This document shows, one piece after another, positions 10,746 to 19,743 of a DNA stretch of 64,000 bases. The stretch is from assembly GCF_016908395.1 (NCBI RefSeq), contig NZ_JAFBDU010000014.1, positions 1 to 64,000 of the forward strand, written 5' to 3'. Source of the DNA: Metabacillus crassostreae (GTDB lineage: Bacteria; Bacillota; Bacilli; Bacillales; Bacillaceae). Made by a program: the position numbers and the translations under genes. Under the pieces are notes generated by a model. The model saw only the letters and a list, made by a program, of their open reading frames with translations, was not told the origin of the DNA and did no database searches. The first letter of the stretch is position 1. Each line of letters begins with the position of its first letter.

Positions 10746-11513
10746 TCAATTAGTGTTTCTTTCGTATATAAGTTGTAGTCCTCTTAATGTTAAAAATGGG
10801 TCAACAATATCGATACTATCCGATTCTTTCGCAATTAGATTTGCTAAACCACCTGTTGCTATAACCTTTGGAGCATGACTTGAGTGGTCTTTCATTCTCT
10901 TAACAATTCCCTCTACCTGACCTACATAACCATATAATATCCCAGCCTGCATCGCGCTAACTGTATTTTTCCCGATTATATGATCTGGTCGAGAAATTTC
11001 AATTCGTGGCAATTTAGCTGCTCTTGAGTAAAGTGCCTCTGTTGAGATATTTATCCCAGGAGCAATTGCACCACCCATATATTGCTTGTCTTCATTAATA
11101 TAACAGTATGTAGTTGCTGTTCCGAAGTCGACAATTATGAGCGGACTACCATAATCTTGAATACCCGCTACTGCATTAACAATACGGTCAGCACCAACTT
11201 CGCGTGGATTTTCGTATTTTATATTCAGCCCTGTCTTAATTCCTGGACCTACCACAAGAGGTTTTATAGCAAAATACTTCACACACATTCTTTCTAGAGC
11301 AAACATAATCGGAGGAACAACAGACGATATAATAATTCCATCAATTTGATCAAAAGAAAGCCCAACATGTTCAAATAGATTTTTTATTATAATACCAAAC
11401 TCATCCTCTGTTTTATTTCTACTTGTTTCTATTCGCCAATGATGTTTTAAATCATCATTTTCATATACCCCTAAAACGGTATTTGTATTACCAACGTCCA
11501 ATACAAGAATCAC
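10746..11513 (-). CDS. coaX: Type III pantothenate kinase
   Basis: First step of coenzyme A synthesis: phosphorylates pantothenate with ATP. An acetate/sugar kinase (ASKHA) fold with DVGNTN at the N-terminus, GADRIVNAV and DFGTATTYC in the middle, and IATGGLA for ATP. The frame opens at a GTG at 11525, but the GGTGAT ribosome site lies just after that codon; the GTG at 11513 gives the usual [11 protein letters not shown] start and 255 residues. Downstream hslO and yacD follow closely. Upstream lies the accessory block that separates coaX from ftsH. Confidence 0.94.
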   Translation of the reverse strand: MILVLDVGNTNTVLGVYENDDLKHHWRIETSRNKTEDEFGIIIKNLFEHVGLSFDQIDGIIISSVVPPIMFALERMCVKYFAIKPLVVGPGIKTGLNIKYENPREVGADRIVNAVAGIQDYGSPLIIVDFGTATTYCYINEDKQYMGGAIAPGINISTEALYSRAAKLPRIEISRPDHIIGKNTVSAMQAGILYGYVGQVEGIVKRMKDHSSHAPKVIATGGLANLIAKESDSIDIVDPFLTLRGLQLIYERNTN

Positions 11514-11669
11514 AGAAATCACCACTTTATTATTGTTCTATTATGTATGTATTTCCATACAACTTCATTTTATCATAAAGTTCCTTTATACCCCTATCTA
11601 GAAAAACCAATGATTTCATTTTAAATAAAATATAACATTACACTTCATAGTGATCATACTTAAAGGAAA

Positions 11670-11806
11670 ACTAGAGCTGATTTGAATTCGTAGATTCCCT
11701 ACTGTCTTCAGCTCCATTCCACTGATTCTAAAAAATAGTATGCAAATTAAAACCCGAATTATTAGGCTTCTGATTAGTTGAAATATCACCAATAATTCGG
11801 GTTTAT
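11670..11806 (-). terminator. Two hairpins ending the chromate transporter operon
   Basis: In the 358-bp gap before coaX there is a perfect 14-bp stem (11750-11763 with 11791-11804) and a second hairpin (GAGCTGA with TCAGCTC, about 11671-11714). Both have short T-rich tails on the minus strand, so termination of the ywrA transcript is likely but not textbook. I saw no convincing coaX promoter in 11526-11670. Confidence 0.5.
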
Positions 11807-11872
11807 CATTAGCTTAAATACTTAATGTCCCAGCCGCTTCTTCATAAGAGCAATAGTTGAAACACTTTAGAG

Positions 11873-12403
11873 TTAACCTAGAAAAAATGCCCCATACCCC
11901 ATAGCCCCAACAATTACGAGAGCTGGATGAACCTTAAATTTCTCCAGAAGGAAAAAACTAGTAGCAACCAGAATAAGTGATTGCCAAAGACCAGTATCTT
12001 CATACGAGGTAAAGAAAAAACTAAATGCCATCACTCCCAATAATACTGCAATGGTTGGTCGAATGAAGGTCGTCATCCTTTTTACTTTCGGTGAATCTTT
12101 ATATTTATATAGAAATCCTAAAAGCACGATCATCAAGATAAGCGACGGAGCAACAGTTGCAAAAATACCTACTAAACTTCCTAGCACTCCCCCCTGTTGA
12201 TAGCCAATATATCCTGCCATCTTCGTAGCGATAGGTCCTGGTAAAGCATTACCCAATGCAAGAACCTCGCTAAATTCACTTACATTCATCCATCCATACC
12301 GATCAACTACCTCATTCTCTACGAGTGGAATGGATGCAGGACCGCCTCCGTATCCTAAAATCCCCGGAATAAAAAAGGCAAGGAATATCTCCCAATAAAT
12401 CAC
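11873..12403 (-). CDS. Chromate transporter half-protein (ywrA-like)
   Basis: Short-chain CHR family membrane protein, 176 residues, with about six predicted membrane segments. It has the family N-terminal signature GYGGGPASIPLVENEVVDRYGW and GNALPGPIATKMAGYIGY. In the short-chain group two different half-proteins act together to export chromate. It overlaps the upstream partner by 4 nt (ATGA), which favours coupled synthesis. Partner and regulator arrangement match ywrA-ywrB-ywrC of B. subtilis. Real substrate in this organism is not proven. Confidence 0.85.
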   Translation of the reverse strand: MIYWEIFLAFFIPGILGYGGGPASIPLVENEVVDRYGWMNVSEFSEVLALGNALPGPIATKMAGYIGYQQGGVLGSLVGIFATVAPSLILMIVLLGFLYKYKDSPKVKRMTTFIRPTIAVLLGVMAFSFFFTSYEDTGLWQSLILVATSFFLLEKFKVHPALVIVGAMGYGAFFLG

Positions 12404-12975
12404 GAAGCATTCCCCCTTTCAAAATCACGATCTTTGTCTGGTCCTTTATCCTTTTTTAAGACTGCAGCTAGCAGCAGGATCCCAATTAAAATAGCTGGAT
12501 GTAATCCTAGAATCTCCATTAATAAAAAGCTAAAACATATGAATGCTAAAGATTTAATCCAACCTAGAGATTGCTGTGATTTTTTGAAAAAGTCCCAAGT
12601 TAACGTCGCTAACATTACCCCAACGACAGGGACAACTGCAGCTGTCATCCCCTGTACCCAAGGATAATCTTTAATGGAAGTGATTGTTGTTAATAAAACG
12701 ATCATTAATATAATGGTCGGTATAATGGTTGATAATGTTGCATTTATCAACCCTAAAACACCGGCAACACGGTACCCAATATACCCTGCCATCTTAGTTG
12801 CAATAGGTCCTGGGAGTGTGTTACCAAGAGCTAACACATCTGCAAACTCATCGTCATTCATCCATTTATATTTATCAACCACTTCTTTGTGAACTAGTGG
12901 GATTGATGACGGTCCACCACCATAACCAAGCATTCCAACACGAAAAAACGCTAGAAAGATTTGTAAGTGCTTCAT
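12400..12975 (-). CDS. Chromate transporter half-protein (ywrB-like)
   Basis: Second short-chain CHR protein, 191 residues, with GYGGGPSSIPLVHKEVVDKYKW and GNTLPGPIATKMAGYIGY near the N-terminus and about six hydrophobic segments. It ends in a charged tail (KKDKGPDKDRDFERGN) not present in the downstream half. The ATG at 12975 follows GAAGGGTG. A 441-bp leader region precedes it with a TATAAT box, a palindrome and a tiny reading frame. Function as the heteromeric partner of the downstream gene is inferred from the family. Confidence 0.85.
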   Translation of the reverse strand: MKHLQIFLAFFRVGMLGYGGGPSSIPLVHKEVVDKYKWMNDDEFADVLALGNTLPGPIATKMAGYIGYRVAGVLGLINATLSTIIPTIILMIVLLTTITSIKDYPWVQGMTAAVVPVVGVMLATLTWDFFKKSQQSLGWIKSLAFICFSFLLMEILGLHPAILIGILLLAAVLKKDKGPDKDRDFERGNAS

Positions 12976-13092
12976 CTATTTCACCCTTCATATTAAATTT
13001 TTATGAATGATTGACATTAGAATTTTTCGGCTCGATTTATTCTTATTCTTTTTCTATTTACTGTATTTTAACAGTCTGATGTAAGTAATCAT

Positions 13093-13119
13093 TTAAAGTC
13101 TAGAGTCATCTTTATTCAT
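13093..13119 (-). CDS. Possible 8-codon leader peptide
   Basis: A start codon at 13119 lies 2 nt after a strong AAGGAG-containing ribosome site (13121-13128) and reads MNKDDSRL then stop. It sits between the putative promoter and the chromate transporter pair. The ribosome-site spacing is short, and a reading frame this small may be chance. No attenuator hairpin is obvious after it. Confidence 0.25.
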   Translation of the reverse strand: MNKDDSRL

Positions 13120-13174
13120 AACTCCTTCCTATACAATATTTATGTATGATATTAGCATTTATGTTTTTTCTACC

Positions 13175-13233
13175 TTCGTTTGTTAGTTTAATAGTTTAAT
13201 TAGATTAACAAACGAAATCCATTTGTGATTATA
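13175..13233 (-). promoter_or_regulatory. Putative chromate operon promoter and operator
   Basis: A -10 TATAAT (13228-13233, minus strand) with no good -35 is followed 12 bp downstream by a perfect 11-bp inverted repeat, TTCGTTTGTTA (13175-13185) and its complement (13206-13216), with 20 bp between arms. This would cover the transcription start. Lrp-type regulators bind such sites, and a gene of that family lies next door. The rest of 12976-13416 shows only the small leader frame and the ywrC terminator. Confidence 0.45.
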
Positions 13234-13331
13234 TAGGAAATAACGCTAACTTTCTATACAAATCAGATAAAATGATATAATACGATTAGCAAACTGGTAG
13301 AGCTCACTTCTTATTAGCTAAAATAGTCAAT

Positions 13332-13378
13332 AAAAAATAATGACTAAAGGAAAGCCATTCTTTCTCTCAGTCATTATT
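13332..13378 (-). terminator. Terminator of the Lrp-type regulator gene
   Basis: Perfect 10-bp outer stem (13336-13345 with 13369-13378) with further partial pairing inside, followed on the minus strand by six T. Confidence 0.75.
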
Positions 13379-13416
13379 CATGTTTTTCAATGTTTTTTCT
13401 TAAGTTATTTTGATAA

Positions 13417-13872
13417 TCATAACTTCATACCACTACGGCTCTTAAAACGCCTTAACAATATATGACTTTCTACTCTGTTAATTCCCTCAAGGGCATATAG
13501 TTCATCGTTAATAAATTTTTCTAATGCAATGAAGTCATCAACCAACACATGCATATGTAATGTACTTGGTCCCGTCATTTGGTAACAGCTAGACACAAAA
13601 GGATTTTCCGCTAAAGTTTCAGCAACCTCAACTAAATAAGCCGGCTCACAATCCACCTCAAAAAAAGCCGAAACATTTTTACCCACTTTTTCAGAATTAA
13701 TAACCACACTAAATTTTTCAATTACGTCATTATTAATCAACTGGTTTACACGTTCTCGAACTGATACCCGTGACATATCAAGCTCTTTTCCAATATCTGA
13801 ATAAGACATTCTACCATTAATTGTAAGAAGCTCTAGTATTTTACGATCAATATGATCTATCTTCAATAACAA
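13417..13872 (-). CDS. Lrp/AsnC-family transcriptional regulator (ywrC/chrS-like)
   Basis: 151 residues: N-terminal winged HTH (DRKILELLTINGRMSYSDIGKELDMSRVSVRERVNQL, about 9-46) followed by a RAM/AsnC ligand-binding domain (about 70-145) containing YQMTGPSTLHMHVLV. In B. subtilis the neighbour of the chromate pair, YwrC, is of the same family and reported to regulate it. Here a terminator and a separate promoter lie between it and the transporters, so they are not one simple operon. The effector is unknown. Confidence 0.85.
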   Translation of the reverse strand: MLLKIDHIDRKILELLTINGRMSYSDIGKELDMSRVSVRERVNQLINNDVIEKFSVVINSEKVGKNVSAFFEVDCEPAYLVEVAETLAENPFVSSCYQMTGPSTLHMHVLVDDFIALEKFINDELYALEGINRVESHILLRRFKSRSGMKL

Positions 13873-13952
13873 CCCATCCTTTTAACTTATATAACACAAG
13901 TATAGTAATAAGAAGGATTGGATAAAAGTCTTAACGAAGAAAAAAATCTAGT

Positions 13953-15197
13953 TCAATTTTCAATATAGGAAATATTAACTTTTCGCATACCAATTAAAAT
14001 AGATAATAAGATCCCAATGACTAGTCCAAACTTTGGCCCTGCTATAATTGTGACTGTAAAAGTCGAAAGGAGAATAAATCCATCTAACACATTGTTTCTC
14101 AGTATTTCTGCAGTCTCTTTCACATCAATTAATTTGATTACCGATAATAAGATGATAGTTGAGAGGACAACCTTCGGAATAAACGAAAACAGAGATGTAA
14201 GATAAATTAGTGAAACTAAAACGATGCCTACACTTAAAACAGATGAGAATTTAGTTATAGCACCAGAGCTATAGTTAACCGCTGATCTTGAAAACCCTCC
14301 CGCAACAGGCATAGCAGAGAAAAAACCTCCAACGATATTCGCAAGACCTAACGATTTCAGTTCTGTATTAGATCTAAGAGAATAACCTTCTTTCTTTGCA
14401 ATTACCTTCCCGATTGCAAAGGTTTCAATAAAGCCTATAAAAGCTATTACAATGGCAATTGGTATCATTGAAGTTATCTTTTCCATAGTGAACACAGGAA
14501 AAACAAGAGGGGGCATACCCATAGGAATTTTACCAATTAAAGCAACACCATACATATCAAGATTTAGTAGATACACACAAAATACACTTATGATAATAAG
14601 AATAATAGGTTGAGGATAATTCGGAATCATTTTCTTTAATAAGATAAGCACAATTATTGATAAGATAGCCATAATGGAAGAGATGACATGAATCTCATCC
14701 ATATGGGTAAGGATCATCCATAATGAAGAAATCATGTTACTACGATCATACAAAGGTATTTTAACCATTTCACTTATTTGATTCATTGATATAATAACGG
14801 CACAACCTGAAGTAAAGCCACTAATCACTCCATGAGGAACATATTCAACAATCACTCCGAATTTCATCGATGATAAAAGAAATTGTATGACGCCAACTAG
14901 AACTGTCAACACCAAAACATACTCCATATATTCAGTTGTTCCGATTGCTGCTATCGGTGTGACTCCGCTGTATATAAGAATAGAGATGATAGCAACAGGC
15001 CCTATTGAAACATGAGGAGAGGAACCGAATAAAAGATAGATAAGAACCGGAATAGTCGCTGTATATAAACCAATTACAGGAGGTAATCCTGCAATTAATG
15101 CATATGCAATACCTTGTGGAATGACTAATGTTGCAACGACTAGGCCAGAGGAGATATCTCCCTTCAAATAATCCTTTTTATAGCTCAAAAATGACAA
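13953..15197 (-). CDS. SulP-family anion transporter without STAS domain
   Basis: Membrane transporter of the SLC26/SulP family, about 414 residues and 10-12 hydrophobic segments. It has the family signatures GLVVATLVIPQGIAYALIAGLPPVIGLYTA near the N-terminus and GGFFSAMPVAGGFSRSAVN further on. It ends at KVNISYIEN right after the last membrane segment, so the usual C-terminal STAS domain of about 100 residues is missing. The frame opens at an ATG at 15215, but GGAGG lies after it; the TTG at 15197, 7 nt beyond, is the likelier start (MSFLSYKKDYLKGD). Substrate unknown: sulfate, bicarbonate, dicarboxylates and others occur in the family. Confidence 0.85.
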   Translation of the reverse strand: MSFLSYKKDYLKGDISSGLVVATLVIPQGIAYALIAGLPPVIGLYTATIPVLIYLLFGSSPHVSIGPVAIISILIYSGVTPIAAIGTTEYMEYVLVLTVLVGVIQFLLSSMKFGVIVEYVPHGVISGFTSGCAVIISMNQISEMVKIPLYDRSNMISSLWMILTHMDEIHVISSIMAILSIIVLILLKKMIPNYPQPIILIIISVFCVYLLNLDMYGVALIGKIPMGMPPLVFPVFTMEKITSMIPIAIVIAFIGFIETFAIGKVIAKKEGYSLRSNTELKSLGLANIVGGFFSAMPVAGGFSRSAVNYSSGAITKFSSVLSVGIVLVSLIYLTSLFSFIPKVVLSTIILLSVIKLIDVKETAEILRNNVLDGFILLSTFTVTIIAGPKFGLVIGILLSILIGMRKVNISYIEN

Positions 15198-15366
15198 TTT
15201 AACGCCTCCTAACATAGGACCTTTGATTGTTCATTTCATCATATTCTATCTATCATAGATTATTCGTCCCAACCACATAACATATGGATATACTTACAGG
15301 TTAATCTTATTTAAAACAGCTCAGATTATTTCTCACATATGCTCACGAAAATCAATAAAAAGATCA

Positions 15367-16947
15367 CTATCTTCCAACCGCTGCTCCATCACTTCTTGGA
15401 TCAACTCCACCATGAAGAAAGCCTTTATCATCAATCAAAATTGCATTCGCATGACCCATAACCGTATCAAAATCCCCGACTTTATTTACGATATGACCTG
15501 CTTTCATTAATTGCTCAAGTATAGTAAAATCTACTCTCCCTTCAACCTTCAATTCTTGTGTTTCTTGTCCCCACGTTCTGCCCCACACAAATCTTGGAGC
15601 ATTAATTGCTTTTTGTGGATTCATTCCATAATCAATCATTCTAGTAATAATCGCTGTTTGAGTTTGCGGCTGACCTTCTCCTCCTTGTGTTCCATACAAA
15701 ATATATGGTCGATCATCCTTCAGAGCCATAGCTGGCATTAAAGTGTGAAAGGTTCTTTTCCTCGGTTCGAGACAATTAACATCATTCGGATTTAATGAAA
15801 AAAACGAGCCTCTGTTTTGCATGATAATCCCAGTGTCTCCAGCTAAAACTCCTGATCCAAATTCGAAATATAGACTTTGAATAAATGAAACAGCATTGCC
15901 TTCTTCATCAACGACAGCTGCATGCGCTGTATCACTTCCTACAGGCTTAGTGTTTATATCTTTTGCTGAGTTAAACTGTATCGAACTTGCCATTTCCTTT
16001 GCGTACTGTTTACTTAGTAATTTTTCTAAAGGGATATCATAATAAGTAGGATCTGTTAAATGTATATTGCGATCTTGAAAACTTCTTTTCAGGGATTCTA
16101 CTAATAAATGATAATACTCAAAAGACCCTTCAGATATTGATGTAAGATCATAGGTTTCTAAAATGTTTAGAGCCATTAAACCTACAAAGCCTTGTGAGTT
16201 TGGTGGAACCTGATACATATCATATCCTCGATATGTTGTAGATAGTGGGTCAGTCCATTCTCCTTTATGATCAGCAAAGTCCTCTAATGTCAACACCCCT
16301 CCCTTATCCTTTAAACTAGAAATAAGTCTTGATGCCATTTCTCCTTTATAAAACCATTCTCTCCCAAACGAAGCTAGCCCTTTTAAGGTGTTTGCTAAAT
16401 CCCCTTGAATAAACCTTTCATTTACTAGAGGGATTTTTCCTTGTGATAAAAAGACACGGGCTATATCCTCATCCACCTTCAGCATTTCAACATTTTTAAC
16501 TGTGTTTTCATGTTGATCGACCGAAAATGGAAACCCCTTTGTTGCATATTCAATTGCCGGCTTCAAAACCTCTACGAGTGATAATCGACCATATTCACTT
16601 AACACCGCTTCCCAACTATCTACCATCCCAGGAACAGTAATGACACTATCAATTCCACGTGTTGGAATTGCACTCTGACCCTTATAATTATCAGGTGATA
16701 CATTTACCCCAGTACGTCCACTTCCATTATAAGCACGAACTTTTTGGTCACTTTTACTATAAGTGAGCCAAAAAGAATCTCCGCCAATACCTGTCATATG
16801 AGGATAAACTACGGCAAGACATGCACTAACAGCCACCGCAGCATCAAAAGCATTTCCTCCCCTCTCAAGTATGCTGTTACCTGCTTGAGAAGCTAAGTAA
16901 TGCGGACTAACAACCATTGATTTCGAACCAACAATAGCTTTGTTCAT
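15367..16947 (-). CDS. Gamma-glutamyltransferase-like Ntn hydrolase (ywrD-like)
   Basis: 526 residues, homologous over its whole length to gamma-glutamyltransferases. The self-processing and catalytic threonine is Thr340 in GSDTAH, with glycine-rich GTQGGEGQPQTQ downstream (about residues 430-440). There is no signal peptide, so unlike the secreted Ggt it should stay in the cytoplasm, as YwrD of B. subtilis. It lies 59 nt after allantoinase, probably in one transcript with the allantoin genes. Substrate unknown; related cytoplasmic enzymes hydrolyse glutathione or other gamma-glutamyl compounds or process acylases. Confidence 0.85.
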   Translation of the reverse strand: MNKAIVGSKSMVVSPHYLASQAGNSILERGGNAFDAAVAVSACLAVVYPHMTGIGGDSFWLTYSKSDQKVRAYNGSGRTGVNVSPDNYKGQSAIPTRGIDSVITVPGMVDSWEAVLSEYGRLSLVEVLKPAIEYATKGFPFSVDQHENTVKNVEMLKVDEDIARVFLSQGKIPLVNERFIQGDLANTLKGLASFGREWFYKGEMASRLISSLKDKGGVLTLEDFADHKGEWTDPLSTTYRGYDMYQVPPNSQGFVGLMALNILETYDLTSISEGSFEYYHLLVESLKRSFQDRNIHLTDPTYYDIPLEKLLSKQYAKEMASSIQFNSAKDINTKPVGSDTAHAAVVDEEGNAVSFIQSLYFEFGSGVLAGDTGIIMQNRGSFFSLNPNDVNCLEPRKRTFHTLMPAMALKDDRPYILYGTQGGEGQPQTQTAIITRMIDYGMNPQKAINAPRFVWGRTWGQETQELKVEGRVDFTILEQLMKAGHIVNKVGDFDTVMGHANAILIDDKGFLHGGVDPRSDGAAVGR

Positions 16948-17006
16948 GCTTACTCCCCCTTCATATCACACATTGATTAAGACAGTGTCAGTAGCTACTA
17001 ACCCAA

Positions 17007-18383
17007 TTATTTTATAGCTGCATTTTCAATTGGTTTAATCCAACCTCCACAAGATAATGCACCATCTAATATCTCCCCGTTCTTAAACACAGCATTTCCC
17101 CGATTAATCGTTCCAACAATTCGACATGGAAATGAATAATTCATATATAAACTATCTTTATGCTTAGCATAAAAATTTCCTTTTGACACAACAAAAGGTT
17201 TTTCAAGTGAAACAATAGCAAAATCAGCATCTGCACCAACCCTTATTTGACCTTTATCAGAAAGGCCAAATCTTTTTGCAGGAGCTTCTGCTGTCCACTT
17301 TGCCACAAGCTCAAAGGGTATATCATAATTTAGTGCAAGTTTTATCATTGATAAAAGTGTGAACTGTCCTCCACTTATACCACCCCAAGCTTCAAAGAGA
17401 TTATGAACATTAGGGTCTTTCAAATCATAAGGACAAGGAGAATGATCAGATGAAACCATATCAAATTTTTGATTGATTAATAGAGAAATCAATTTTTCCT
17501 GCTCATTCTTTTCTCGCAAAGGAGGAGCACATTTAGCTACCGTCCCCAATTCTCTAAGGTGATCATGGTTAAACAATAGATAATGCGGACAGGTTTCTAC
17601 TGTCAGATCTAATCCTCTTGATTTTGCCTGCTCTATTTTCTCAATAGCTTTCGCAGAGCTAATATGAACAAAGTGAAGTGCACAACCTGTTAGCTCTGAA
17701 TAATAGATCGCTCTTTCTACAGCTTCGACCTCTGCAATGATAGGACGTGTCTCTAAGTAATCATCTGCACTTACCTTACCTTCTTGTTCTTTTTGTTCTT
17801 TTAGCCAATCTGTCATAGCTGCACTTTCCGAATGAAGAGCCAAAACCTTTCCTAACTTAGCAATGATTTTCATCCCATTGAGCAATGTTAGATCATCTAC
17901 CGCTTCAAACTCTTTATTTCCAGTTGTTGATAAAAATGCCTTAAAGCCAATAACTCCATCACGAGCAAGTCCCTCTAAACTTGATTCATTTCCTGGAACA
18001 AGACCACCCCACAAACTAAAATCAACACAGGATTTCTCATTACCAAGTCTCACCTTTTCATGAAGCGCTTCCTGAGTAACAGTTGATGGTATTCCATTCA
18101 AAGGCATATCAAAGTAAGTTGTACAACCACCTGCAGCCATCATTTGTGAACCTGTAAGAAACCCTTCCCAATGTTCTCTTCCCGGCTCACTAAAATGCAC
18201 ATGTACATCAATCATCCCTGGAAAGACATATTGATTCTTTGCATCCCAAACCTTGATACCCTCTATAGGTATTACTTTATCTATTAAAACAATCTTGCCA
18301 TCTTTTATCCCAAGATCCACTTTGTCCACACCATTCGGAAAAACAACCGTCCCATCTTTAATTATTAGATCAAATTGAACCAT
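17007..18383 (-). CDS. allB: Allantoinase
   Basis: Zinc amidohydrolase opening the allantoin ring to allantoate. The 458-residue protein has metal ligands HVH (His61, His63), the carbamylated lysine Lys148 in GFKAFLS, His184 in LALHSES, His240 in HFVHISS and Asp313 in SSDHSPCP, all in cyclic-amidohydrolase order. The EPGREHWEGF and CTTYFDMPLN stretches favour allantoinase over dihydropyrimidinase. Neighbouring genes encode the next steps. B. subtilis calls this gene pucH. The preceding 118-bp gap holds a palindrome next to a TTGACA. Confidence 0.92.
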   Translation of the reverse strand: MVQFDLIIKDGTVVFPNGVDKVDLGIKDGKIVLIDKVIPIEGIKVWDAKNQYVFPGMIDVHVHFSEPGREHWEGFLTGSQMMAAGGCTTYFDMPLNGIPSTVTQEALHEKVRLGNEKSCVDFSLWGGLVPGNESSLEGLARDGVIGFKAFLSTTGNKEFEAVDDLTLLNGMKIIAKLGKVLALHSESAAMTDWLKEQKEQEGKVSADDYLETRPIIAEVEAVERAIYYSELTGCALHFVHISSAKAIEKIEQAKSRGLDLTVETCPHYLLFNHDHLRELGTVAKCAPPLREKNEQEKLISLLINQKFDMVSSDHSPCPYDLKDPNVHNLFEAWGGISGGQFTLLSMIKLALNYDIPFELVAKWTAEAPAKRFGLSDKGQIRVGADADFAIVSLEKPFVVSKGNFYAKHKDSLYMNYSFPCRIVGTINRGNAVFKNGEILDGALSCGGWIKPIENAAIK

Positions 18384-18456
18384 TAAATATCCCCCCCTTA
18401 GACTACGTATGCCTTAGGCTCTAAGATTCAGATGAAATTGTCTGTATCACCCCATC

Positions 18457-18480
18457 GAAAATTAATGAATTTTCTGTCAA
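18457..18480 (-). promoter_or_regulatory. Palindrome next to TTGACA upstream of allantoinase
   Basis: Minus strand: TTGACA (18475-18480) followed directly by GAAAATTCATTAATTTTC (18457-18474), a perfect 7-bp inverted repeat with 4-bp centre. No good -10 box is visible at 17 bp. It may be a repressor site or a start of transcription within the allantoin cluster. Confidence 0.3.
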
Positions 18481-18501
18481 TTTATTTTGCTATTTGACTA
18501 A

Positions 18502-19731
18502 CTAATGTGCTGATTCATATACATCTAATGCTGCTTGTAAACCTTTACCTATATTTATATTAGCTCGATGACGAATTAACACTGCTTCTAGTGCAGATAA
18601 AACAAATAGAACGTTTTCTTTCCGACAACTATAACCCATTGTTCCAATGCGCCAAATCTTACCGTGAAGAGGTCCAAATGAACTAGCAATTTCAATGCCA
18701 AATTGAGTTAAGAGCATTGTTCGAACCGACTCACCATCAATTCCTTCTGGGATACAAATACAAGTGACCATCGGCAGCTTCCATGGAACATCATTAAACA
18801 GCTCTAACCCTAACGCTTTTATTCCTTCAACAAGAGCCTTTTCATGCAATTGATGTCTTTCAAATCTCTCTGATAAACCCTCCTGAAGCACTATCCGAAC
18901 TCCTTCTCTTAATGCGTATAGCATTGAAGTAGCCTCTGTATGATGATTAAGTCTTCTTGGTCCCCAATAATCTTGAAGCTGACTTAAATCAAAATAATTA
19001 CTACGAATCGGCTGGCCTACACTCACATTATCCTTTTCTGTCGCTATACCCTTCTCTACTTTTTTCCTCTTTAAAAGTACTTCTTCAATCCGGTTATTGT
19101 ACGTAATAGGAGCCATCCCCGAAGGAAGTGACAAGCACTTTTGCGTACCACCAATCACTGCATCTAATTGCCACCTGTCTACCTTCACATCTGTTCCACC
19201 AATGGTAGCAACAGCATCAACTACACATAATACACCAAGCTCTCGACAAGCAGGACCTACCTGATCTAACTGTTGCATACATCCTGTTGAGGTTTCACCA
19301 TGCACAATCGCCAATACCTTTGGCTTTATTCTTTTCATTTTATCTATAATCTCTTGTTGTTCAAAAATTTTTCCCCATTCACAATTGATCGTATAAACCT
19401 CTGCACCGTTACGTTCTGCAATTTCTGTTAACAAAAATCCAAATCTCCCAAATATCGGGATAAGAACTTTATCTCCAGGCTCAATAACACTGCATAATAC
19501 AGCTTCAATACCAGATCTCGATGTTCCATCAATCGGAAATGTCCATTTATTTGTTGTTTGAAAAACATGACGTAGCATATCCATCGTTTCATTCATCATC
19601 TCAGTAAATGCTGGATCAAACTGTCCTAAAATTGGTGTACTCATTGCACGCAATACTCTTGGATCAGCTTCAACTGGACCTGGAGTCATAATTGTCCGTA
19701 AAGGCACATCTATCTCTTTATAAGTCTTCAT
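18502..19731 (-). CDS. pucG: (S)-ureidoglycine-glyoxylate aminotransferase
   Basis: PLP-dependent fold-type I aminotransferase, 409 residues, that moves the amino group of ureidoglycine to glyoxylate, giving oxalurate and glycine. The N-terminal MTPGPVEADPRVLRAM is typical of the alanine-glyoxylate/PucG group; the PLP lysine is Lys198 in GGTQKCLSLPSG and DAVATIGG precedes it. Alanine- or serine-glyoxylate aminotransferase would look similar, but the flanking allantoate and allantoin genes support PucG. Only 12 nt separate it from the upstream allantoate gene. Confidence 0.88.
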   Translation of the reverse strand: MKTYKEIDVPLRTIMTPGPVEADPRVLRAMSTPILGQFDPAFTEMMNETMDMLRHVFQTTNKWTFPIDGTSRSGIEAVLCSVIEPGDKVLIPIFGRFGFLLTEIAERNGAEVYTINCEWGKIFEQQEIIDKMKRIKPKVLAIVHGETSTGCMQQLDQVGPACRELGVLCVVDAVATIGGTDVKVDRWQLDAVIGGTQKCLSLPSGMAPITYNNRIEEVLLKRKKVEKGIATEKDNVSVGQPIRSNYFDLSQLQDYWGPRRLNHHTEATSMLYALREGVRIVLQEGLSERFERHQLHEKALVEGIKALGLELFNDVPWKLPMVTCICIPEGIDGESVRTMLLTQFGIEIASSFGPLHGKIWRIGTMGYSCRKENVLFVLSALEAVLIRHRANINIGKGLQAALDVYESAH

Positions 19732-19743
19732 TATGAATCCTCC

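Noticed and set aside
13262-13290. Plus-strand TATAAT near 13275
   Set aside because: No matching -35 element and no plus-strand gene downstream.
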